Below are positions 38,161 through 46,963 of a DNA stretch of 64,000 nt, one piece after another. The notes beneath the pieces are model-generated. The model was not told the origin of the DNA. It worked only from the letters and a program-made list of their open reading frames with translations, and ran no database searches. Position 1 is the stretch's first letter. Every line of letters begins with the position of its first letter. Source of the DNA: Sipunculus nudus. Taxonomy: Eukaryota; Annelida; Sipuncula; Golfingiida; Sipunculidae. The DNA is taken from contig CM049314.1 of the NCBI GenBank assembly GCA_026874595.1, positions 50,017,812 to 50,081,811 on the forward strand, read 5' to 3'. Made by a program: the position numbers and the translations under genes.

Positions 38161-38588
38161 ATTGCGAAAGAAGCGTTTTAGAAGCTTCATTCAGCAAATT
38201 TAGAACCTGTTACAAACGTCGTTTTCGCCGAAATCAGCTCGGTTTTCGCGTAATACAAGATCGTGTTTTCTGCAAAAATGGCCGATTTAAATTTCGAAAG
38301 AAGCCCTTTAGGATCTTCATTAGCAGATTTAGAACCTGTTACAAACGTCGTTTTCGCCGAAATCAGCTCTGTTTTCGCGTAATACAAGATCGTGTTTTTC
38401 TACAAAAATGGCCGATTTAAATTGCGAAAGAAGCGTTTTAGAAGCTTCATTCAGCCATTTAGAACCTGTTACAACGTCGTTTTCGCCGAAATCAGCTCGG
38501 TTTTCGCGTAATACAAGATCGTGTTTTCTGCAAAAACGGCTGATTTAAATTGCGAAAGAAGCGTTTTAGAAGCTTCATTCAGCAAATT

Positions 38589-39088
38589 NNNNNNNNNNNN
38601 NNNNNNNNNNNNNNNNNNNNNNNNNNNNNNNNNNNNNNNNNNNNNNNNNNNNNNNNNNNNNNNNNNNNNNNNNNNNNNNNNNNNNNNNNNNNNNNNNNNN
38701 NNNNNNNNNNNNNNNNNNNNNNNNNNNNNNNNNNNNNNNNNNNNNNNNNNNNNNNNNNNNNNNNNNNNNNNNNNNNNNNNNNNNNNNNNNNNNNNNNNNN
38801 NNNNNNNNNNNNNNNNNNNNNNNNNNNNNNNNNNNNNNNNNNNNNNNNNNNNNNNNNNNNNNNNNNNNNNNNNNNNNNNNNNNNNNNNNNNNNNNNNNNN
38901 NNNNNNNNNNNNNNNNNNNNNNNNNNNNNNNNNNNNNNNNNNNNNNNNNNNNNNNNNNNNNNNNNNNNNNNNNNNNNNNNNNNNNNNNNNNNNNNNNNNN
39001 NNNNNNNNNNNNNNNNNNNNNNNNNNNNNNNNNNNNNNNNNNNNNNNNNNNNNNNNNNNNNNNNNNNNNNNNNNNNNNNNNNNNNNNN
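38589..39088. other. Assembly gap, 500 N
   Basis: Exactly 500 undetermined bases separate the 129-bp satellite from the 2.6-kb repeat array. The round number suggests a placeholder, so the true distance, and even adjacency, of the two arrays is unknown. Confidence 0.99.
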
Positions 39089-39091
39089 GTT

Positions 39092-41730
39092 TATAAGCAT
39101 TTGCATGAAATCTCGTGTTTTCTCGTTTGACGGGAAATGGAGCGAGCTTTGGCGAGATTTCCAGTTTTGTCATGTCAGGTTTGTCAAATATTACAAAATG
39201 CCGGAAACTAGACCCTTTCTAGCTGCAAAAGTCGCCGTGTTATCAGCATTTACGTGAAATCATGTTTTTTTTCTCGCTTGACGAGATATAGTACGAGATT
39301 GCGCAAGACGAGCAGTTTTATTATGTCAAGACGGCCAAACGTTACGAAATGGCGAAAACTAGATCCGTCTAGCTGTAAAAGTCGCCGAGTTATAAGCATT
39401 TCCGTGTACTCTCGTGTTTTCTCGTTTGACGAGATATGGTGCAGGATTTGGCCAGTCTTGTAGATTTGTTCATATCAAACTCTCTAAATGTATGAAATGG
39501 CGAAAACTACATCTGTCTAGCTGTAAAAGTCGCCGAGTTATTAGCATTTCTGTGAAATCTCCTTTTTTATCGTTTGACGAGATATGGTGCGAGATTTGGC
39601 CAGTCCTTGCAGGTTTGTCATGTCAAGCGGGTCATGTGGAACTAGATGCCGAAACTAGACCTGTCTAGCTGTAAAAACTCGCCGAGTTATAACCAATGCC
39701 GTGAATATCCATGTTTTCTCGTTTGACGAGAATACGGTGCGACATTCGGCCTGACTTTCAGGTTCTGTCATGTCCAGGCAGGTCATGTGAAAGAAAATGC
39801 CGAAAACTAAACCTGTCTAACTGTAAAACTCGCCCGAGTTATAAGCATTTCCGTGAAATCTCGTGTTTTCTCGTTTGACGAGATAGGGTGCGAGATTTGG
39901 CCTGACTTGCACATCTATCGTGTCAAGCTGGTCATGTGGTAGGAAATGCCGGAAACCAGACGTGTCTAGCTGTAAAACTGGCCGAGTTATAAGCATTTCC
40001 GTGAAATTTGCGTGTTTTCTCGTTTGACGAGATACGGTGCGAGATTTTGCCAGACTTGCATATCTGTCGTGTCAAGCTGGTCTAGTGGAACTAAAATGCC
40101 GAAAACCAGACGTGTCTAGCTGTAAAACTGGCCCAGTTAGAAGCATTTCCGTGAAATCCCGTGTTTTCTCGTTTGACGAGATACGGTGCGAGATTTGGGC
40201 CTGTCTTGCAGCTCTGTCGTGTCAATCGTGTCAAGGCTTGTTTGGTGGAACGAAATGCCGCAAACCAGACCTGTCTAGCTGTAAAAGTCGCCGAGTTATA
40301 AGCATTTCCGTGAAGTCTCGTTTTTTCTCGTTTGACGAGATATGGCGCGAGATTTGGCGTGACTTTTAGTTCTGTCGTGTCAAGCTGGTCATGTGGAACA
40401 AAATGCCGAAACTAGATCTGCCTAGCTTAAAAACTGACAAAGTTACAAAAAAATGGTCGTGTTATTTCCAATTTCCATGATTTTTGCCCAAAAAATGTAA
40501 CCATGGTAACGGCAAATTTAAGTTACCTACATGTCAAAAGAAAGGCCAGGTGATGACGAAAAAAATGGAGCTATTTGCAGAAGTGGATAAGCCTATTTAT
40601 GGCGAAGTTATAGTGCAAAAAACCGTTAACCATACCTGTCGTGACCTTGACCCTTGACCTTGGAGCAATATTGACCAAAAACAATAGGGCACCTAGAAAT
40701 CGGTTTCTCATTCAAGCCTGTAAGTTTCAGTTTGATTGATGCAAAAGTCGCCGAGTTATAAGCATTTCCGCGAAGTCTCGTTTTTTCTCGTTTGACGAGA
40801 TATGGCGCGAGATTTGGCGTGACCTTCAGTTCTGTCGTGTCAAGCCTGGTCATGTGGAACGAAATGCCGCAAACCAGACCTGTCTAGCTGTAAAAGTCGC
40901 CGAGTTATAAGCATTTCCGCGAAGTCTCGTTTTTTCTCGTTTGACGAGATATGGCGCGAGATTTGGCGTAACTTTCAGTTCTGTCGTGTGAAGCTCCTCA
41001 TGTGGAACAAAATGCCGAAAACTAGATCTGCCTAGCTTAAAAACTGACAAAGTTACAAAAAAATGGTCGTGTATTTCCAATTCCCATGAATTTTGCCCAA
41101 AAAATGTAACCATGGTAACGGCAAATTTAAGTAAGCTACATATCAAAAGAAAGGCCAGGTGATGACGAAAAAAATGAGCTATTGCAGAAGTGGATAAGCC
41201 TATTTATGGCGAAGTTATAGTGCAAAAACCGTTAACCACACCTGTCGTGACCTTGACCCTTGACCTTGGAGCAATGTTGACCAAAAACAATAGGGTTCCA
41301 GGGTGTTCGGTTGTCAATCAACCCTGTAAGGGTCATGTTGATTGCTGCAAAATTGTGGCCAGGAGAGCGCAGACAAACACACAAAAAAACAAACAAAAAA
41401 AAAAAAACAAGATGACCAGAGGTCACGCGCTTGCCGGAAATGAAAATGATACAGACAGATAGACAGAGAGTGCATGTAGAAACAGTCATATGAATGAGGC
41501 AACATTGTGGGGGCAGCAGAAACGGATAATATGTTTATTTATGCATGCTGACCTTTAACAGCTGCATATCTGTCTAGTGTAAAAGGACCAAGTTCAAAAT
41601 TTTTTCATGAAATCCCTTTAATCTCGTTTGACAAGAAGCAGTGAGACGTTTTCAGGTTTGTTACGTGAAGCTGGCCAAATGATATGAAATGCCGAAAACT
41701 AAAATGTCTAGCTATAAAAGCCGCTGAGTT
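39092..41730. repeat. 2.6-kb higher-order unit U1 (gap-proximal, indel-rich)
   Basis: First copy of the higher-order unit, phased at ATAAGCATTTGCATG. It is 2639 bp instead of ~2616. The excess comes from scattered single-base differences relative to U2-U6: an extra T in a T run near 39263, extra T near 39468, extra C near 39604, extra A near 39676, extra C near 39835, extra G near 40010 and extra G near 40198. It contains nine 148-bp monomers, truncated module M (40422-40745), two more monomers, full module M (41032-41375), the A-rich tail and linker L. The indel pattern beside the gap suggests unpolished sequence. Confidence 0.93.
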
Positions 41731-43041
41731 ATAAGCATTTGCATGAAATCTCGTGTTTTCTCGTTTGACGGGAAATGGAGCGAGCTTTGGCGAGATTTCC
41801 AGTTTTGTCATGTCAGGTTTGTCAAATATTACAAAATGCCGGAAACTAGACCCTTTCTAGCTGCAAAAGTCGCCGTGTTATCAGCATTTACGTGAAATCA
41901 TGTTTTTTTCTCGCTTGACGAGATATAGTACGAGATTGCGCAAGACGAGCAGTTTTATTATGTCAAGACGGCCAAACGTTACGAAATGGCGAAAACTAGA
42001 TCCGTCTAGCTGTAAAAGTCGCCGAGTTATAAGCATTTCCGTGTACTCTCGTGTTTTCTCGTTTGACGAGATATGGTGCAGGATTTGGCCAGTCTTGTAG
42101 ATTTGTCATATCAAACTCTCTAAATGTTATGAAATGGCGAAAACTACATCTGTCTAGCTGTAAAAGTCGCCGAGTTATTAGCATTTCTGTGAAATCTCCT
42201 TTTTTATCGTTTGACGAGATATGGTGCGAGATTTGGCCAGTCTTGCAGGTTTGTCATGTCAAGCGGGTCATGTGGAACTAGATGCCGAAAACTAGACCTG
42301 TCTAGCTGTAAAACTCGCCGAGTTATAACCAATGCCGTGAAATATCATGTTTTCTCGTTTGACGAGATACGGTGCGACATTCGGCCTGACTTTCAGTTCT
42401 GTCATGTCCAGCAGGTCATGTGAAAGAAAATGCCGAAAACTAAACCTGTCTAACTGTAAAACTCGCCGAGTTATAAGCATTTCCGTGAAATCTCGTGTTT
42501 TCTCGTTTGACGAGATAGGGTGCGAGATTTGGCCTGACTTGCACATCTATCGTGTCAAGCTGGTCATGTGGTAGGAAATGCCGGAAACCAGACGTGTCTA
42601 GCTGTAAAACTGGCCGAGTTATAAGCATTTCCGTGAAATTTCGTGTTTTCTCGTTTGACGAGATACGGTGCGAGATTTTGCCAGACTTGCATATCTGTCG
42701 TGTCAAGCTGGTCTAGTGGAACTAAATGCCGAAAACCAGACGTGTCTAGCTGTAAAACTGGCCCAGTTAGAAGCATTTCCGTGAAATCCCGTGTTTTCTC
42801 GTTTGACGAGATACGGTGCGAGATTTGGCCTGTCTTGCAGCTCTGTCGTGTCAAGCTTGTTTGGTGGAACGAAATGCCGCAAACCAGACCTGTCTAGCTG
42901 TAAAAGTCGCCGAGTTATAAGCATTTCCGTGAAGTCTCGTTTTTTCTCGTTTGACGAGATATGGCGCGAGATTTGGCGTGACTTTTAGTTCTGTCGTGTC
43001 AAGCTGGTCATGTGGAACAAAATGCCGAAAACTAGATCTGC
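41731..43041. repeat. 148-bp monomer array inside U2 (nine monomers)
   Basis: Tandem monomers of about 148 bp; for example, 42643 to 42791 is exactly one period. Each has the core order: CTAGACCTGTCTAG-like dyad, CTGTAAAAC/GTCGCC, GAGTTATAAGCATTTCCGTG, TCTCGTTTGACGAGATA dyad, GGTGCGAGATTTGG, and a variable end around GTGTCAAGCTGGTCATGTGG. They are much more diverged from each other than the 2616-bp units are from one another, so the 148-bp array is older than the higher-order amplification. Confidence 0.93.
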
Positions 43042-43360
43042 CTAGCTTAAAAACTGACAAAGTTACAAAAAATGGTCGTGTTATTTCCAATTTCCATGAT
43101 TTTTGCCCAAAAAATGTAACCATGGTAACGGCAAATTTAAGTAACCTACATGTCAAAAGAAAGGCCAGGTGATGACGAAAAAAATGAGCTATTGCAGAAG
43201 TGGATAAGCCTATTTATGGCGAAGTTATAGTGCAAAAACCGTTAACCATACCTGTCGTGACCTTGACCCTTGACCTTGGAGCAATATTGACCAAAAACAA
43301 TAGGGCACCTAGAAATCGGTTTCTCATTCAAGCCTGTAAGTTTCAGTTTGATTGATGCAA
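43042..43360. repeat. Truncated module M in U2
   Basis: Starts CTAGCTTAAAAACTGACAAA and includes TGTAACCATGGTAACGG and the AGGTCA-type half-site cluster. It breaks off at GATTGATGCAAAAGTCGCC, where 148-bp monomer sequence resumes. Compared with the full module it lacks the GTGGCCAGGAGAG end and the A-rich tail. The same truncated copy starts at 40422 (U1), 45658 (U3), 48275 (U4), 50891 (U5) and 53507 (U6). Confidence 0.9.
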
Positions 43361-43721
43361 AAGTCGCCGAGTTATAAGCATTTCCGCGAAGTCTCGTTTT
43401 TTCTCGTTTGACGAGATATGGCGCGAGATTTGGCGTGACTTTCAGTTCTGTCGTGTCAAGCTGGTCATGTGGAACGAAATGCCGCAAACCAGACCTGTCT
43501 AGCTGTAAAAGTCGCCGAGTTATAAGCATTTCCGCGAAGTCTCGTTTTTTCTCGTTTGACGAGATATGGCGCGAGATTTGGCGTAACTTTCAGTTCTGTC
43601 GTGTGAAGCTCCTCATGTGGAACAAAATGCCGAAAACTAGATCTGCCTAGCTTAAAAACTGACAAAGTTACAAAAAAATGGTCGTGTTATTTCCAATTCC
43701 CATGAATTTTGCCCAAAAAAT

Positions 43722-43735
43722 GTAACCATGGTAAC
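43722..43735. promoter_or_regulatory. RFX X-box-like motif in module M
   Basis: GTAACCATGGTAAC fits the RFX X-box consensus GTNRCC N(0-3) RGYAAC with a 2-base spacer. The same 14 bases recur at 40497, 41106, 43116, 45732, 46338, 48349, 48955, 50965, 51571, 54187, 56052, 58164 and 63476. Altered forms lie at 53581, 59912 and 61770. Whether RFX proteins bind is unknown. Confidence 0.5.
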
Positions 43736-43862
43736 GGCAAATTTAAGTAAGCTACATATCAAAAGAAAGGCCAGGTGATGACGAAAAAAATGAGCTATTG
43801 CAGAAGTGGATAAGCCTATTTATGGCGAAGTTATAGTGCAAAAACCGTTAACCACACCTGTC

Positions 43863-43885
43863 GTGACCTTGACCCTTGACCTTGG
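43863..43885. promoter_or_regulatory. Nuclear-receptor half-site cluster in module M
   Basis: On the minus strand this reads as two TCAAGGTCA-type (ERR/SF-1-like) half-sites around a GGGTCA. The older copies near 60051-60079 and 61911-61936 read TGACCTTTGACCT, a direct repeat with 1-base spacing, plus further half-sites. Motif resemblance only. Confidence 0.4.
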
Positions 43886-44024
43886 AGCAATGTTGACCAA
43901 AAACAATAGGGTTCCAGGGTGTTCGGTTGTCAATCAACCCTGTAAGGGTCATGTTGATTGCTGCAAAATTGTGGCCAGGAGAGCGCAGACAAACACACAA
44001 AAAAACAAACAAAAAAAAAAAAAC

Positions 44025-44215
44025 AAGATGACCAGAGGTCACGCGCTTGCCGGAAATGAAAATGATACAGACAGATAGACAGAGAGTGCATGTAGAAACA
44101 GTCATATGAATGAGCAACATTGTGGGGGCAGCAGAAACGGATAATATGTTTATTTATGCATGCTGACCTTTAACAGCTGCATATCTGTCTAGTGTAAAAG
44201 GGACCAAGTTCAAAA
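44025..44215. repeat. Linker L in U2
   Basis: Begins GATGACCAGAGGTCACGCGC, continues through CTTGCCGGAAATG, a short ACAGACAGATAGACAGAGAG microsatellite, and ends near GCATATCTGTCTAGTGTAAA. It contains the everted dyad TGACC-AGA-GGTCA. Near-identical copies occur in every unit and at 56626-56812 and 62118-62305. It is the most conserved part shared between the amplified units and the outlying divergent copies. Confidence 0.85.
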
Positions 44216-44346
44216 TTTTTTCATGAAATCCCTTTAATCTCGTTTGACAAGAAGCAGTGAGACGTTTTCAGGTTTGTTACGTGAAGCTGGCCAAATGATA
44301 TGAAATGCCGAAAACTAAAATGTCTAGCTATAAAAGCCGCTGAGTT

Positions 44347-46963
44347 ATAAGCATTTGCATGAAATCTCGTGTTTTCTCGTTTGACGGGAAATGGAGCGAG
44401 CTTTGGCGAGATTTCCAGTTTTGTCATGTCAGGTTTGTCAAATATTACAAAATGCCGGAAACTAGACCCTTTCTAGCTGCAAAAGTCGCCGTGTTATCAG
44501 CATTTACGTGAAATCATGTTTTTTTCTCGCTTGACGAGATATAGTACGAGATTGCGCAAGACGAGCAGTTTTATTATGTCAAGACGGCCAAACGTTACGA
44601 AATGGCGAAAACTAGATCCGTCTAGCTGTAAAAGTCGCCGAGTTATAAGCATTTCCGTGTACTCTCGTGTTTTCTCGTTTGACGAGATATGGTGCAGGAT
44701 TTGGCCAGTCTTGTAGATTTGTCATATCAAACTCTCTAAATGTTATGAAATGGCGAAAACTACATCTGTCTAGCTGTAAAAGTCGCCGAGTTATTAGCAT
44801 TTCTGTGAAATCTCCTTTTTTATCGTTTGACGAGATATGGTGCGAGATTTGGCCAGTCTTGCAGGTTTGTCATGTCAAGCGGGTCATGTGGAACTAGATG
44901 CCGAAAACTAGACCTGTCTAGCTGTAAAACTCGCCGAGTTATAACCAATGCCGTGAAATATCATGTTTTCTCGTTTGACGAGATACGGTGCGACATTCGG
45001 CCTGACTTTCAGTTCTGTCATGTCCAGCAGGTCATGTGAAAGAAAATGCCGAAAACTAAACCTGTCTAACTGTAAAACTCGCCGAGTTATAAGCATTTCC
45101 GTGAAATCTCGTGTTTTCTCGTTTGACGAGATAGGGTGCGAGATTTGGCCTGACTTGCACATCTATCGTGTCAAGCTGGTCATGTGGTAGGAAATGCCGG
45201 AAACCAGACGTGTCTAGCTGTAAAACTGGCCGAGTTATAAGCATTTCCGTGAAATTTCGTGTTTTCTCGTTTGACGAGATACGGTGCGAGATTTTGCCAG
45301 ACTTGCATATCTGTCGTGTCAAGCTTGTCTAGTGGAACTAAATGCCGAAAACCAGACGTGTCTAGCTGTAAAACTGGCCCAGTTAGAAGCATTTCCGTGA
45401 AATCCCGTGTTTTCTCGTTTGACGAGATACGGTGCGAGATTTGGCCTGTCTTGCAGCTCTGTCGTGTCAAGCTTGTTTGGTGGAACGAAATGCCGCAAAC
45501 CAGACCTGTCTAGCTGTAAAAGTCGCCGAGTTATAAGCATTTCCGTGAAGTCTCGTTTTTTCTCGTTTGACGAGATATGGCGCGAGATTTGGCGTGACTT
45601 TTAGTTCTGTCGTGTCAAGCTGGTCATGTGGAACAAAATGCCGAAAACTAGATCTGCCTAGCTTAAAAACTGACAAAGTTACAAAAAATGGTCGTGTTAT
45701 TTCCAATTTCCATGATTTTTGCCCAAAAAATGTAACCATGGTAACGGCAAATTTAAGTAACCTACATGTCAAAAGAAAGGCCAGGTGATGACGAAAAAAA
45801 TGAGCTATTGCAGAAGTGGATAAGCCTATTTATGGCGAAGTTATAGTGCAAAAACCGTTAACCATACCTGTCGTGACCTTGACCCTTGACCTTGGAGCAA
45901 TATTGACCAAAAACAATAGGGCACCTAGAAATCGGTTTCTCATTCAAGCCTGTAAGTTTCAGTTTGATTGATGCAAAAGTCGCCGAGTTATAAGCATTTC
46001 CGCGAAGTCTCGTTTTTTCTCGTTTGACGAGATATGGCGCGAGATTTGGCGTGACTTTCAGTTCTGTCGTGTCAAGCTGGTCATGTGGAACGAAATGCCG
46101 CAAACCAGACCTGTCTAGCTGTAAAAGTCGCCGAGTTATAAGCATTTCCGCGAAGTCTCGTTTTTTCTCGTTTGACGAGATATGGCGCGAGATTTGGCGT
46201 AACTTTCAGTTCTGTCGTGTGAAGCTCCTCATGTGGAACAAAATGCCGAAAACTAGATCTGCCTAGCTTAAAAACTGACAAAGTTACAAAAAAATGGTCG
46301 TGTTATTTCCAATTCCCATGAATTTTGCCCAAAAAATGTAACCATGGTAACGGCAAATTTAAGTAAGCTACATATCAAAAGAAAGGCCAGGTGATGACGA
46401 AAAAAATGAGCTATTGCAGAAGTGGATAAGCCTATTTATGGCGAAGTTATAGTGCAAAAACCGTTAACCACACCTGTCGTGACCTTGACCCTTGACCTTG
46501 GAGCAATGTTGACCAAAAACAATAGGGTTCCAGGGTGTTCGGTTGTCAATCAACCCTGTAAGGGTCATGTTGATTGCTGCAAAATTGTGGCCAGGAGAGC
46601 GCAGACAAACACACAAAAAAACAAACAAAAAAAAAAAAAACAAGATGACCAGAGGTCACGCGCTTGCCGGAAATGAAAATGATACAGACAGATAGACAGA
46701 GAGTGCATGTAGAAACAGTCATATGAATGAGCAACATTGTGGGGGCAGCAGAAACGGATAATATGTTTATTTATGCATGCTGACCTTTAACAGCTGCATA
46801 TCTGTCTAGTGTAAAAGGGACCAAGTTCAAAATTTTTTCATGAAATCCCTTTAATCTCGTTTGACAAGAAGCAGTGAGACGTTTTCAGGTTTGTTACGTG
46901 AAGCTGGCCAAATGATATGAAATGCCGAAAACTAAAATGTCTAGCTATAAAAGCCGCTGAGTT
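44347..46963. repeat. 2.6-kb higher-order unit U3 (2617 bp)
   Basis: Near-identical to U2, with the same internal order. I noticed only a few differences, for example AGCTTGTCTAG for AGCTGGTCTAG near 45322 (shared with U4) and a longer A run near 46628. Truncated M starts at 45658 and full M at 46263. Confidence 0.96.

Larger units (their letters stand above)
3531..38588. repeat. 129-bp satellite array, subfamily B (~272 monomers)
   Basis: Same 129-bp monomer as to the left, with a fixed set of differences: TTTTCTGCAAAAA for TTTTGTGCAAAAA, CATTCAGCCATTTAG for CATTAGGCC, and GAACCTGTTAC for GACCCTGTTAC. The monomer is about 40% G+C but holds about 11 CpG sites. Recurrent variants mark higher-order structure. 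About 30 monomers are 130 bp (CAGCAAATTTAG). Nine carry CCCTTTAGGATCTTCATTAG in place of CGTTTTAGAAGCTTCATTC, and three carry a related form with CATTTGGAG. GAAATCCAAGATC monomers lie near 8820, 17598, 20950, 22242 and 25602. Four share a 1-base deletion, CGGTTTTGCG (near 4806, 10878, 18238, 27660). The right edge is lost in the assembly gap. Confidence 0.97.
43647..44024. mobile_element. Full module M with A-rich tail in U2
   Basis: About 345 bp running from CTAGCTTAAAAACTGACAAA to GTGGCCAGGAGAGCGCAGAC, then an A-rich ACAAAC tail. It contains an X-box-like motif at 43722-43735, a TGACCTTGACCCTTGACCTT cluster near 43864, and AACAATAGGG. Divergent copies occur alone at 55977, 58089, 59836 and 61695, so it behaves as a dispersed module rather than plain satellite. 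Other full copies start at 41032, 46263, 48880, 51496 and 54112. No coding capacity is visible. It could be part of a non-autonomous Helitron-like element or a SINE-like unit; no tRNA-type promoter was recognised. Confidence 0.7.
41731..44346. repeat. 2.6-kb higher-order unit U2 (2616 bp, reference copy)
   Basis: Used here as the reference unit. Order: nine 148-bp monomers (41731-43041), truncated module M (43042-43360), two 148-bp monomers (43361-43646), full module M (43647-43990), A-rich tail (43991-44024), linker L (44025-44215), and one divergent 148-bp monomer (44216-44346). No coding frame is supported; open frames are all under about 100 codons and overlap on both strands. Confidence 0.96.

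Noticed and set aside
1-38588. CENP-B box or known centromere motif in the 129-bp monomer
   Set aside because: No sequence close to YTTCGTTGGAARCGGGA was found. The monomer could still be centromeric, but nothing in it shows this.
1-38588. E2F/MBF-like site (TTTTCGCGTAA) in each satellite monomer
   Set aside because: It lacks the final C of TTTSGCGC and is disrupted in many monomers by TTTTTGCG. Motif similarity is too weak.
41190-41462. Recurrent 90-codon frame starting ATGGACAAGCC-like in each module M
   Set aside because: The frame starts only in some alignments of the text, is broken or shifted in divergent copies (U6, E9, E10), overlaps a frame of equal length on the other strand and ends in the A-rich tail.
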